Assembly: GCA_947476255.1 (NCBI GenBank) | Contig: CANJPY010000047.1 | Location: forward strand, 1 to 38,192 | Reading direction: 5' to 3' | DNA: 38,192 nt | Source of the DNA: Chthoniobacteraceae bacterium | GTDB lineage: Bacteria; Verrucomicrobiota; Verrucomicrobiia; Chthoniobacterales; Chthoniobacteraceae | Part shown: piece after piece, positions 17,735 to 26,912 of the stretch | Layout: the number at the start of each line of letters is the position of its first letter | How positions within the stretch are numbered: the first letter of the stretch is position 1 | Translations under genes and position numbers: made by a program | The notes under the pieces: generated by a model | The model's database searches: none | What the model was told of the DNA's origin: nothing | The model's input: the letters and a program-made list of their open reading frames with translations, nothing else

Positions 17735-20700
17735 TTAATCAATAAACATAAACTCGTTAGATTCGAGCAGGATTTGGCAAAAGCGTTCCCAGGCTCCCAT
17801 AAAAAGCGGCCTTGGGGTCTCGCCTTTAAAATCTTTGGCGGCATCCCACACCATTTCTTTTGCGGTGGCTTCGCCGGAGGCGGACGGCTTGAGTCGGAGC
17901 ACCGGTGCCCAGAGGTATCCGGCGGTCTGTTGCTCGCGTCCGCGTGTGGTGGTTATAAAATCGACGGTATCGCCGCGTTCCACCGCAATGTCGGCAACCA
18001 TCGTGGGCGACTCGGTGCCGTGTGCAACCCACGAACCGAGCAAACCGTGCCTGCTGCTGAGGATTCGGGCGCGTACTCCCTCGCCGGTGGGGACGAGCGC
18101 ATTTGCCTGCACGGAGAGGGTGCCCGAGACGGCCAGTGTGCCGCTCTCTGGAGCCGTCCAGCGGCGTACCGCCGCCTGCGTGTTGTCGCGGCCCGCGGTG
18201 CCGCCTCTGGCATTGAAGCTGAGCCTGCCGAGCACGGGATCGTTTTCCGTGTTGCCGCCTTTCCATTGGTTGTTTGTAAAATAAGCGAGGGGGACGAATT
18301 CAACCACCCTGCCTTCATTCGGCGAGAGTGCGCCCCAGCCGTACGTCCAGGGCTTGGCGGGCTGTGCTGGTTCCTCCAGAACCTCCGGGGGGGCGCTCGC
18401 GATGTAGGCAAGCGCGAGGGAAAGTTCTTCGGGTGTGGGCCGGCGTCCCAACGCGAGTTGGAACACGGATTGAATGCGGTGGGCAGGGCTTTGTTCGAGA
18501 GCGCCGCTGCTGCGTTGCGCCAAGGCGGCGGCCTGCTCTAGTACAAAGCTGTTGTTCATCAAATAGAGTGCCTGCTGCGGGATCGCCGTCTCCAAGCGGG
18601 CGGGCGCATGGGCGTCGGCTCCCGGGAAATCGAAGTAGCGGAAGAACGCGGGCATCGCCACGCGATCGACAGCGCCGTACAAGGTGCGTCTGCGGGATAT
18701 TCCGTGGCTGAGGTCGGAGGGGCGGCCGCCGAGTTGGAGGTCGAGTCTGCCGGCGCTTTGGAGACACGAGTCGCGGAGTTCTTCAAAGCCCAGACGGCGC
18801 CGGTTCATGCGCCACAGCAGGCGGTTATCGGGATCTGTGGTGCGGCACACGGGGGAGTCGGCGCTGGACTGCTGGTAGGTGGCGGAAAGGAGGATGTCGC
18901 GGTGGAGTTGTTTGACGGACCATCCGGAGGCGATGAATTGAGCGGCCAGCGAGTCGAGCAGTTCGGGGTGCGAGGGCATCTCGCCGCGGGTGCCGAAATC
19001 ACTCGCCGTGGCGACGAGGCCGGAGCCGAAGTGCCATTGCCAAACCCGGTTGACAAGCACCCTCGCGGCGAGTGGTTGTGCCTGCCCAAGGATGGACTGT
19101 GCCAGTTCCGCCCTGCCGCGTCCCGGCTGGAATTTGGAGGGAGCGGTCCCGGCGAGCACTTCTAAAAAGCCGCCGTGGGCATCTTCTCCAAGCACGTTGG
19201 GGTTGCCTCGTACAAATATTTTTTGAGCGTAGCTGGGGCGGTTCTCGCGGAGCGCCATTGCACGGGCGGGCGCACCCGGAGTGTCTTGATAAATGCGGGC
19301 GAGTTTGCGCTCTTTGTTGAGCAGTTCGTCGGTATCTTTTTTGCCGAAATATTCGATCGCCTCCGTCTGCTTCAATAGCATCGGGGAGCCTATCTGCGCA
19401 CAAACGCGGCGTAAATCTTCCGCCGCTGCGTCCGGCGTCAGATCTTGTGCGAGGGCGCCCGCCAGCAACTCGCCGTACCAGGCGGCAGCCTCCTTGAGGG
19501 TCGCGGGAGGCGTTTGAAACTTTTTAAAAACCAGTGCGTTGGCTCCGCTGGTTTGGGCAGGAACGCCGGCGGCGGCGCTTTGGAAGTCCTGTTCCGGGAG
19601 CGCGGCGAAAGCTTTCCAAAGGGCAAAGACAGGGTCATTTTCGAGGGCTTTTTGCGAAAGGAAAACCACCCAGCGGCGGAGCATTTTTTCGCCCAGCTTC
19701 CGGGTCTTGGCCACGTTTTTGAGCGCGATGTCTTGCAACTCGGCCACCGCCACCTCGCGTGTGGCTAAAAGATATTCGGCGATTTTTTCGGCCGACTGGA
19801 TTTCCGACTGGAGCGCGGCGGTCCGTGTTTTGAGAAATGTTTCGATCTCTGCAATGCTCTGGCGGGCTTCGGTTTGATAGGTCAGGTATTGGTCCGCCGC
19901 CTCCGGAAGGGGGGCGAGTTTTTCCAGCCATTGCCGGCGCAAGTCCAACAGATGGATTTTGTCCTCCGCACCAAGCGTCTGTGCAACCTCGGGAAAGGGG
20001 AGAAAAAAGGGGCTCTCATTGTTGCGGGCAACCTGCCGGAGCGCTTCTTCTTCAAAATGGGAAAGGGGCTCGGGGCCGTCGAATTTGTGCAGCACTCCGG
20101 CGTAGCGCGCTGCTGTTTCTGCGAGTGAGGCCGGTGCGGGCTCAAGGGCTTCCAGAACTTTCTTGTTGTTTTTGGATTGTGCGCGCTGGGCTTCTAGAAC
20201 TCCGGGCGCCTTGGAAGGGAATTCCTCTTCAGTGAGGGCTGCGAGGGCCTGAAACGCGCCGAAGACGGGGTGCTGCGCCTTGGACGTGCGCTGAAGCAGG
20301 CGTACCCAGCGCAGAAAGATGTATTCATTGAGCCCTCGTTCCCGCGCAAACGCCCGGTTGGCATCGTCCTTGTTGCCAACGCATGCGGTCGCCGCAAGCA
20401 GGTGGAGCGACTGCATTTCAGGGGCTCCAAATTCCCGGTGCAACACGTCTTGTTTTTCCTTCAGAAAATCCTCAAAACGTTTGCGCAGTGCGGCGTGTTC
20501 AGTCTCCAGCGAATCGGCCACGGGAGGGGTTTCCAAAAGAGGAAGAGAGGCCAGGGTGCCGGAGCCGTCCACGGGCATGCGGGAGGCGTTTAAAAGACCG
20601 TAAAGCGCGTAATAATCCTTCGCTGAAACGGGGTCAAATTTGTGATCGTGGCAGCGTGCGCACTGGACGGTGAGACCGAGCAAGCCGCGGGTGATGACGT

Positions 20701-21748
20701 CGATTTGGTCGTCGATGACATCGGGAATGGCGCCTGCGAACCAGCGGCCCACGGTGAGGAAGCCGAGCGCCGCCAGATCCCCTTGGCGTGCCGTTGGCGT
20801 CTGGTCCGCCGCAAGCTGCAGGGTGACAAAGCGGTCGTAGGGCATGTCTTCGTTGAAGGCACCCACAACCCAGTCTCTGTAGGTGTAAGCAAACGGAAAA
20901 CGCCGGTCTTCGCCTGCGCCCACCCAGCGCGTGTCTCCGTAACGCGCAACGTCCAGCCAGTGGCGGGCCCAGTGCACTCCGTACTGCGGCGAGGCAAGAA
21001 GGCGGTCCACGAGGCGGGCGTAGGCGTCCGGGGAGTTGTCTGATAGAAACTGCTCTGCATCTGCAGGCGAGGGGGGGAGTCCGGTGACGTCGTAGCTGAC
21101 GCGGCGCAGGAGGGTCTGTTTGTCTGCCGGGGGCGAATGGGGCAGGCCCTGCGCTGAGAGCTTGCGGCGAACTTGCCGGTCGATTTCTGCGGAGGATCTT
21201 TCTAGGGGCGATGTTTTTGTCGCCTGGGATGCTTCGCAGTTGAGCGGTTGGAAGCTCCAGAATTTGCGGGCTTCTTCGAGCGTTTTGGGTGCGGGTGCGC
21301 CCCCAGGGAAGGGGAGCCCAAGACGCACCCAAAGCTCGAGCTTTTGGATCTGTTCGTGCGAGAGTTGCCTTTCGTCCTTGGGCGGCATCTGGAGCTCGGG
21401 ATTTGTGCCATGCACTGCCTCAATGAGACGACTGAACTCGGGTTCCCCAGGTTTGGCGGCAGGTCCCGAATCACCGCCCTTGAGAATAAAGGGCCGGGAA
21501 TCCAGACGCAGACCCGCTTTGCTTTTGGCGGAGTCGTGGCACTTCAAGCAGTGTTCGATGAGAAGCGGGCGGATTTCTTTTTCGAAGAATTCAGCCTTTG
21601 CGGACTCGGTGAAGTCGGGCGTCTGAGCGCGCGAGACTTTGAGGGAGTCACTATTCGCGGCTCGGAGGGACGTTGAATAAAACGTGAAGCACCCTAGGAG
21701 AAGAGTCAGGCGGAGAGGCAGGCGTTGGGGGCGGGCTGGGGAGGACAT
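17735..21748 (-). CDS. Fused PSCyt1-DUF1549-DUF1553 haem-motif protein (cassette B)
   Basis: ATG 21748 is chosen over 21844 because it starts a signal peptide (RLPLRLTLLLGCFTFYST), giving 1337 residues. Residues ~45-150 are a PSCyt1 cytochrome domain with CLKCH at 67-71 and MPPKDERQLS as the likely axial Met region. DUF1549 covers ~180-400 (KLSAQGLPHSPPADKQTLLRR; CARCHDHKFDP with C363, C366, H367). DUF1553 covers ~880-1160 (NRVWQWHFGSGLVATASDFG; RRRLGFEELRD). Between them lies a ~400-residue, mostly helical insert, which I see as containing two related repeats (~476-590 and ~688-801). The C-terminal ~170 residues are a beta-rich domain with the conserved pattern GDTVDFITT, as commonly seen in this family. 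The function is unknown; two haem sites suggest electron transfer in the periplasm. The DUF1501 partner follows after 10 bp. Confidence 0.92.
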   Translation of the reverse strand: MSSPARPQRLPLRLTLLLGCFTFYSTSLRAANSDSLKVSRAQTPDFTESAKAEFFEKEIRPLLIEHCLKCHDSAKSKAGLRLDSRPFILKGGDSGPAAKPGEPEFSRLIEAVHGTNPELQMPPKDERQLSHEQIQKLELWVRLGLPFPGGAPAPKTLEEARKFWSFQPLNCEASQATKTSPLERSSAEIDRQVRRKLSAQGLPHSPPADKQTLLRRVSYDVTGLPPSPADAEQFLSDNSPDAYARLVDRLLASPQYGVHWARHWLDVARYGDTRWVGAGEDRRFPFAYTYRDWVVGAFNEDMPYDRFVTLQLAADQTPTARQGDLAALGFLTVGRWFAGAIPDVIDDQIDVITRGLLGLTVQCARCHDHKFDPVSAKDYYALYGLLNASRMPVDGSGTLASLPLLETPPVADSLETEHAALRKRFEDFLKEKQDVLHREFGAPEMQSLHLLAATACVGNKDDANRAFARERGLNEYIFLRWVRLLQRTSKAQHPVFGAFQALAALTEEEFPSKAPGVLEAQRAQSKNNKKVLEALEPAPASLAETAARYAGVLHKFDGPEPLSHFEEEALRQVARNNESPFFLPFPEVAQTLGAEDKIHLLDLRRQWLEKLAPLPEAADQYLTYQTEARQSIAEIETFLKTRTAALQSEIQSAEKIAEYLLATREVAVAELQDIALKNVAKTRKLGEKMLRRWVVFLSQKALENDPVFALWKAFAALPEQDFQSAAAGVPAQTSGANALVFKKFQTPPATLKEAAAWYGELLAGALAQDLTPDAAAEDLRRVCAQIGSPMLLKQTEAIEYFGKKDTDELLNKERKLARIYQDTPGAPARAMALRENRPSYAQKIFVRGNPNVLGEDAHGGFLEVLAGTAPSKFQPGRGRAELAQSILGQAQPLAARVLVNRVWQWHFGSGLVATASDFGTRGEMPSHPELLDSLAAQFIASGWSVKQLHRDILLSATYQQSSADSPVCRTTDPDNRLLWRMNRRRLGFEELRDSCLQSAGRLDLQLGGRPSDLSHGISRRRTLYGAVDRVAMPAFFRYFDFPGADAHAPARLETAIPQQALYLMNNSFVLEQAAALAQRSSGALEQSPAHRIQSVFQLALGRRPTPEELSLALAYIASAPPEVLEEPAQPAKPWTYGWGALSPNEGRVVEFVPLAYFTNNQWKGGNTENDPVLGRLSFNARGGTAGRDNTQAAVRRWTAPESGTLAVSGTLSVQANALVPTGEGVRARILSSRHGLLGSWVAHGTESPTMVADIAVERGDTVDFITTTRGREQQTAGYLWAPVLRLKPSASGEATAKEMVWDAAKDFKGETPRPLFMGAWERFCQILLESNEFMFID

Positions 21749-21912
21749 TCTGCGGCAACGAGTTCTAAATAAAGCGGGGAACGGTGCGGGTTCACCAGAA
21801 AATTCGATGTTTAGGGGGACAGCGTTGGCATTGCGGACCTTCACTTTTGTGGGTTCGTACTACTCGTGAGACTGGCCGGGGGTGGGCGTCTCAGGCCGAA
21901 GGGCGACTGCGC

Positions 21913-23136
21913 TTACTTGATTTCCGCCACAAAAAGGCGCGTGAACTCGCCTTCGCTGACATTGAAGTAGATGCGTCTGCCATCCGCGCTGAAGACCGGA
22001 TGCGGATGCGACACCCTCCAAGATTTTGCACCGTGGGAGTTGTCGAAATGATGAAGCAGGATTTGTCCCGTACCTTTGACATCGGTGAGCACGACACCCC
22101 ACTCGTTGCGCTCGCCGCCGAAGCTTGTCATGATGGTGTCGGTGACCACGAGCCTGCCATCGGGGCTCACGGAGGGATGATCGCCGCTGACATCGCGCAC
22201 GGGAGCCTCGCTGGAAGTGCCTTCGCTGGCGGCCTTGGCCTTGCTTGCCTTGGTGGCCATGCCCGGGTTTTGCGTCATGCTGCCATTGTTGCTGTCGTAC
22301 GTGGTGAAGTGCATCTCGGTGATGTGGCGAGAGTCGGGCTGCCACGACGGATGCCCCCACTTTGAATTCATGTAGAGGAATTTACCTTCTGCAAGGCTGT
22401 AGCAGATGAGGCCCTGGCGAGCGCTGGCGCTTTTGCTGCGGGGATCTTCGCCGGTGGCGAGCGCCATCTTAAAAAAGACGCGCTGCAGATCAGGGCTGAG
22501 AATGGGAAAGAAGATGGAGGGCCGTTGGTCCGCGAAGGTTTTTGCGAACCAATCGGGATAGGCTGCCTTGAGAGCGGCGACGGTGACTACAGTCTGTTTT
22601 TCGCCGGTCACGACGTTGATAAGGTCGAGGTCGCGATGCTCACCGGGCCTCCAGTGAGGGCTGTAGAGCGGCACGATATTGGCGTTTGGTTGGCCCCATC
22701 CGGCGAGTTGGCCGCGGGCAAGCAAGCGCTCTTGCATGGTCTCAACGTCTACACAGGCGACAAACCATTGTTCCTCACGCTCGCCGTGGAAGACAACGCG
22801 TTTGCCATTGGAGACCCACTGCTGGCAGGCCACACGGTGGGCGTCTTCGGCGTTGATGTTTGTGGCGAGCACCTTTTCCTCGCCGGTGTTGCGCTCACGG
22901 ATGACCACCTCGCCGTGGTGGCCGTCTTTTGTGGTCGAGGCGTAGAAAAGAACGAATTTGCCGTCGGGACTTTCCGGACAGGTGTTGAAGTACGAGTGGA
23001 TCGTGTGGCGCGGTTTTTCTGGAGAGACAGCGTGAATGTGCACGTCACTGCGCCAGGGTGCCAACGGATCGGCGGCAGCATCGGCGGCGACGAGGTTGGT
23101 GAGAGGCAGAAGACAGAGTGTTAGAAGTGTTTTCAC
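21913..23136 (-). CDS. TolB/oligogalacturonate-lyase-like beta-propeller protein
   Basis: A 407-residue exported protein starting at GTG 23136 (MKTLLTLCLLPLTNLVAA signal peptide). The body is a beta-propeller with PD40/TolB-like blades: NTCPESPDGKFVLFYAS, SVSPDGRLVVTDT, HPVFSADGRRIYFNVSEG. The layout, with histidine-containing blade starts (GHPSWQPDSRHITEMHF; SHPHPVF), resembles family PL22 oligogalacturonide lyases, where histidines bind the metal and substrate. I cannot confirm the catalytic set by eye, so a non-catalytic sugar-binding propeller is the alternative. The gap to cassette B is 164 bp, so it may have its own promoter or be transcribed ahead of cassette B on the same strand. The neighbourhood suits a role in polysaccharide use, which is inference. 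Confidence 0.6.
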   Translation of the reverse strand: MKTLLTLCLLPLTNLVAADAAADPLAPWRSDVHIHAVSPEKPRHTIHSYFNTCPESPDGKFVLFYASTTKDGHHGEVVIRERNTGEEKVLATNINAEDAHRVACQQWVSNGKRVVFHGEREEQWFVACVDVETMQERLLARGQLAGWGQPNANIVPLYSPHWRPGEHRDLDLINVVTGEKQTVVTVAALKAAYPDWFAKTFADQRPSIFFPILSPDLQRVFFKMALATGEDPRSKSASARQGLICYSLAEGKFLYMNSKWGHPSWQPDSRHITEMHFTTYDSNNGSMTQNPGMATKASKAKAASEGTSSEAPVRDVSGDHPSVSPDGRLVVTDTIMTSFGGERNEWGVVLTDVKGTGQILLHHFDNSHGAKSWRVSHPHPVFSADGRRIYFNVSEGEFTRLFVAEIK

Positions 23137-23630
23137 GGGGGGTGTTTGGAGGTCCGTCTTTGGAGAAGGGGGCGGGCGAGAAGATGCTTTGTTTTACGAA
23201 AGTGTTGATGGAGGCCGTTTGGGGTCACGTTTTTAAGCCAGGACATTCAGTCATACAACGTTTTCATCCCGAATTAGTTCTTTGGATGACTGTAAAGAAT
23301 GGGGTGTCTTCGCACGAAGAACTCCACGCCTTCTGGGAGGCCGGCCCTGCGCGGTTAAACCAAGGGAGACAGGGTTTAGTCAAGGGCGAGAACCGCGTTT
23401 AGGGGCTGGAGGAAAGGCCCGGGCACGTCAAGGTTTCTGGGGTTTACGGCCGAGCATTCTTTCTGTGCCGATATGTAGACGGGAAACGCTTTGCTCCAAC
23501 CTGCGGTGAATTGCCTACATTTTTCATCGCATTCGTCCCTAACAAATGGAGAGAAGCGAAGCCCATAGATCAAATACCAGTCATTCGTGCCCTGACGCAA
23601 CTGTTGGGGTCTCGAAGGTTGTTTTAAAAT
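23137..23630. other. Divergent intergenic region, no gene seen
   Basis: About 494 bp between the minus-strand propeller gene and the plus-strand porin-like gene; it should contain both promoters. I see one short hairpin (CTTCG/CGAAG at 23309-23320). A 75-codon minus-strand frame (23376-23600) opens only with TTG and has no recognised family, so I do not call it. No clear sigma-70 element was fixed. Confidence 0.5.
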
Positions 23631-24971
23631 ATGTTTACCATCAATAATCGCCGGTGTGCCGCAAGTGCTTTGATTGGCACAAGCCTTTTGTTAACCTCTT
23701 CCATGGTGATGGCGAGTCCATCGGATGGACCGATCAGCCGTGCAGAATTTGAGAAGATGCAACGGGAGATGAGCTCGTTGCGTGAGGAACTTGCGGCGCT
23801 CAAAAAAGCAGACGCCTTGCAGAAAACGCCGCCTTCGGATTCAAAAGTATCTCAAGGAGGGCCCGCCCGCGTGAAATCTAGCGGTGCTGACACACGCCTT
23901 GAGACTCCAGCGATTTCGGCGTTGAAAACCGAGATCAAAGCGGTGCGGGAGATGGTTGAAGAAACCAAGGCTGGAGAAACAAAATTTGTACTGACCGGGG
24001 GAGCTTCTTCGGTTTTCAGCGCACCTTCCCATGGCACGTCAAAATTCGATGCTGCTTTCAGCCCCATCTTGCTGTGGCACATCAATGACAGGCTGTTGTT
24101 TGAAGGAGAGGTTGAATATGAGCTGAACGACGACGGCACAAACTCCACGAAAACGAATCTTGAGTATGCTCAGCTCTCTTATCTTTTAAACGACTATGTG
24201 ACCATTGGGGCCGGGAAGTTCCTGAGTCCGATGAACATTTTCGTGGAACGCTACGAGCCCAAGTGGATCAATAAACTGCCGGACACTCCCCTCGCCATTT
24301 ATGATGGCATTCTTCCCGAAAGCCACGTGGGGGCGCAGGTAAGAGGCATCATTCCATTGGGCTCAGCGAGGGTTAATATCGCGGCTTACGTCAGCAATGC
24401 ACCCTCGACGGACAGCAATGGCTCCTTGGAGTTCGACAACTTCAAACCTGCTGCATCAAACGGCAAGGCCGTCGGGGGGCGCGTGGGCTTTATGCCGTGT
24501 CAGTACCTTGAAATTGGCTATGGCCTGCAGCAATCTAATGTACGGTTGGACGGTGATCCGTCCGCCACGGATTATAACTCGCTTCTGCAGTCTGTTGACC
24601 TGAGCACGTCTTTTGAAAAAGCAAACGGCAGGTTCGCTCTGCAGAGTCAGTATGCCTGGAGTCACGTGGGTAGTAAGGCTGACTTCGGAGTGAACGCGAA
24701 CCGCTCTGGGGGCTACGCTCAAGTTTCGTATCGCGGCAAAAAGTGGTCGATGGATTTCCTCAATCATTTGGAGGGGATTATTCGCGTGGATCGGATGACG
24801 CAGCCGGATCCAACTGCAATAGATGCATTTAACGAGAAAAGAGTCACATTCGGTTTGGACTACTGGCTTACGGCACGAACTGTCTTAAAGACCGCGTATG
24901 AGTTGGATCGCCAAAATAACGGGCACGCGGGGAGTAATTCCATTCTGCTAGGCGTGGCCACTGGGTTCTAA
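23631..24971 (+). CDS. Outer-membrane porin-like beta-barrel with N-terminal coiled coil
   Basis: A 446-residue protein. A signal peptide (hydrophobic ALIGTSLLLTSSMVMA, cleavage near 28) is followed by a short coiled coil at ~35-62 (RAEFEKMQREMSSLREELAALKK), a common periplasmic tether in PVC and related porins. A low-complexity linker leads to a barrel from ~118 (KFVLTGGASSVFSA) built of alternating amphipathic strands with aromatic girdles (LLFEGEVEYELNDDG; LEYAQLSYLLNDYVTIGAGKF). The protein ends ILLGVATGF, with the terminal Phe expected of an outer-membrane beta-signal. It resembles phosphate-selective porin O/P-type barrels, but substrate specificity cannot be read from sequence. It is followed 32 bp later by a small cytochrome c gene, suggesting an operon. 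Confidence 0.85.
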   Translation: MFTINNRRCAASALIGTSLLLTSSMVMASPSDGPISRAEFEKMQREMSSLREELAALKKADALQKTPPSDSKVSQGGPARVKSSGADTRLETPAISALKTEIKAVREMVEETKAGETKFVLTGGASSVFSAPSHGTSKFDAAFSPILLWHINDRLLFEGEVEYELNDDGTNSTKTNLEYAQLSYLLNDYVTIGAGKFLSPMNIFVERYEPKWINKLPDTPLAIYDGILPESHVGAQVRGIIPLGSARVNIAAYVSNAPSTDSNGSLEFDNFKPAASNGKAVGGRVGFMPCQYLEIGYGLQQSNVRLDGDPSATDYNSLLQSVDLSTSFEKANGRFALQSQYAWSHVGSKADFGVNANRSGGYAQVSYRGKKWSMDFLNHLEGIIRVDRMTQPDPTAIDAFNEKRVTFGLDYWLTARTVLKTAYELDRQNNGHAGSNSILLGVATGF

Positions 24972-25003
24972 GCAGAAATTCAAGAACGCGAATAATAAAT
25001 CCA

Positions 25004-25261
25004 ATGAAAATGAGAAACATTTTAGCAATTTTTGTTTTGTTTTGCGGCGCCCCAAGCATGAGAGCCGGAGGGAATTCCTCGGAGAAGGTAGAGGGTGACA
25101 AAGTGTGGTCGGTGGCTTGTCAACAGTGCCACAATCGTCCGAATCCAGCGTCTTATAGCAATGCACAGTGGGATGTGATTATGCACCACATGAGAGTGCG
25201 GGGAAATTTGACAGGCATGGAGGCGAGAGCGGTCCTTGAATTTATCAAGGATGCGAAGTGA
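25004..25261 (+). CDS. Small periplasmic mono-haem cytochrome c
   Basis: An 85-residue protein with a signal peptide (NILAIFVLFCGAPSMRA, to ~21) and one c-type haem motif, CQQCH at 39-43 (C39, C42, H43). The mature part would be only about 64 residues, below the usual size of class I cytochromes. It keeps the late element NAQWDVIMHHMRVRGNLTG; one of the methionines in MHHM is the likely sixth haem ligand. It is placed 32 bp after the porin-like gene and ahead of a CxCC propeller, so the three probably work together across the outer membrane and periplasm. The electron-transfer role is family knowledge; partners are inferred. Confidence 0.88.
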   Translation: MKMRNILAIFVLFCGAPSMRAGGNSSEKVEGDKVWSVACQQCHNRPNPASYSNAQWDVIMHHMRVRGNLTGMEARAVLEFIKDAK

Positions 25262-25454
25262 CAGGCTGTGGCGGCAGGGTGCCGCTGCTTGTAAAGTCGA
25301 AAGCACGGGCCTATTTGGTGCAGAGATGGAATGCCTTGGTGTGTGTCCACAAGACGGCCGTTTGAGCAACCGGCGCCGCTGCCGTTAAATGTGGAGGTGC
25401 AAAAAGGGCATAGCATAGTGCGGCTGGAACTTGCGCATTTACGGAGCTCTAAAA

Positions 25455-26600
25455 ATGTGGGATACACGCAGGGTGAATCCCCTTCAAAACTCGTTCGCCT
25501 CCGCGCGTTTGTCTTTCGTAAAGTTCGTAATGCTTCCAGCCGCCTTACTCATGGCTGGTGCGGGTCTTTCTGCGGCGGATGAAGCCGCTCGGGTGCGCGC
25601 GCTTCGCGTGCCCGGGGCCTTGCTGGTCCTCAAAGCGGAACTGGCGGCGGATGGTGCCATTCATGTGCTGGCGGATTCTAAAAGCGGGCCTCAGCATGTG
25701 GTGACGCGTGATGTGGGGGCCACTTTCAGCAAGCCAATTTCCGTGGTGGACGATGCTGCGCGCAGACCGGGTCTTGAATTTGGTGTGTGGGACGCAGCCA
25801 TCGGCAAGGACGGCCGCGTGCATGTGGTGCTTGGCAATAACGCTTGGAAACTCAAACTGCCAAAGGAAGAGTGGGGATGTTTTTATACGAGCCTTGCCCC
25901 GGGGGCCAAAGCATTCACTCCGGTGCGGAATATCAATCACAAACCCAGCGAAGGGTTTTCGATCGCGGCCGGTACTGCGGGTGCTGTGTGTGTGAACTAC
26001 CTTTCCGGAAAACTCTACTCCATGCTGTCGCGCGATGGGGGGGCTACGTTTTCGTCCGCGGTTGAGCCCGACCCGGCGTGGAGCCCATGCCGTTGCTGTA
26101 CGACCAGTACGGCTTTTGGCAGCGATGGTATGCAGGCGCTACTGTACCGCGAGGAAACAAACAATGAACGCGACATGTGGCTCGCTCTTTGGGATCCGGC
26201 GGGTGCTGGAAAAGTGACATGCACCCGAATTAGCGCCACGCCGTGGAAAGTCGCGGCGTGTCCGATGACGTATTTTAGCGTGACCCCGAGAGCGGACGGT
26301 TACGTTGCGGCGTGGCCGACGATGGGGAAGGTTTATTTCGCGCGCCTCGGCAAGAATGGCGCCGTGTTGCCTCCTGGTGAGATTCTTACGCCCGGTACGA
26401 ACGGCATGCGCACGGGAGTGCTTGCACTAAGTGCGCCGGATGGAGCCGCTCTGATTGCTTGGAAAAACAACGACACGCTTGGCTGGCAACTGTACAGCGC
26501 AGACGGCGTACCGCAGGGTGTGCCTGGAAGCACGCCTAGTCCTGGCAGCGGGGCTGCTGGCGTTGTCCTTGCGAACGGAAAGTTCCTCCTCTTTCCCTAA
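25455..26600 (+). CDS. Sialidase-fold beta-propeller with CxCC motif
   Basis: Several starts are possible (25431, 25455, 25530). I give ATG 25455 because it keeps basic residues ahead of the hydrophobic signal segment (VMLPAALLMAGAGLSAA); the product has 381 residues. Asp-box-like turns (SRDGGATFS; TRDVGATFS) show a sialidase/BNR six-bladed propeller, but the arginine triad of true sialidases is not evident. A cysteine cluster CRCC at 212-215 follows WSP, and a CP pair is at 269-270 (KVAACPMTYF). I recall a family of periplasmic propellers sharing such a CxCC...RDMW...CP pattern, often next to cytochromes or copper proteins; the cysteines may bind metal or form disulfides. The preceding cytochrome c gene ends 193 bp upstream. 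Enzymatic activity is unproven. Confidence 0.75.
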   Translation: MWDTRRVNPLQNSFASARLSFVKFVMLPAALLMAGAGLSAADEAARVRALRVPGALLVLKAELAADGAIHVLADSKSGPQHVVTRDVGATFSKPISVVDDAARRPGLEFGVWDAAIGKDGRVHVVLGNNAWKLKLPKEEWGCFYTSLAPGAKAFTPVRNINHKPSEGFSIAAGTAGAVCVNYLSGKLYSMLSRDGGATFSSAVEPDPAWSPCRCCTTSTAFGSDGMQALLYREETNNERDMWLALWDPAGAGKVTCTRISATPWKVAACPMTYFSVTPRADGYVAAWPTMGKVYFARLGKNGAVLPPGEILTPGTNGMRTGVLALSAPDGAALIAWKNNDTLGWQLYSADGVPQGVPGSTPSPGSGAAGVVLANGKFLLFP

Positions 26601-26912
26601 CGCACCGAGAGCAAAAGTTTGCTGGTTGTGTGATTGTGGCGCTTTCTCTCATCCGGTCGAAACAATGGATCTCCATAGAGTCCCACCAAAATCCGAAATG
26701 GAAGCCAATCGTGGCCAGTGCACCGATTTGCATTTCATCGTTGCTGAGTGGGGGATGGATGGACAAATCCAAGTTTGAACACAAAGCGGACTCACCTGCG
26801 TGGAAACGCGGTTTTCAACGAATTTCCTTTGAGCAAAGCGGCCCCGTTCCCGAGCCGGAAACACGGGGCGATCGGTCACTGCAAACGGTTTGAGAAATCC
26901 GGGCCTTGTTTT
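26601..26912. other. Convergent intergenic region with two small hairpins
   Basis: About 312 bp between the ends of two convergent genes. AGCAAA/TTTGCT at 26610-26623 forms a tiny hairpin just after the propeller gene. GCCCCG/CGGGGC at 26841-26846 and 26864-26869, with inner TTCC/GGAA pairing, is a stronger stem. Neither is followed by a T run, so neither is a convincing terminator. No gene seen. Confidence 0.45.

Noticed and set aside
23376..23600. 75-codon minus-strand frame in the region between the two propeller and porin genes
   Set aside because: It starts only at TTG, has no recognised family, and sits where two promoters are expected.
26841..26869. GC-rich stem as terminator of the PVC dehydrogenase gene
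   Set aside because: No T run on the minus strand after the stem, and inner pairing is imperfect.
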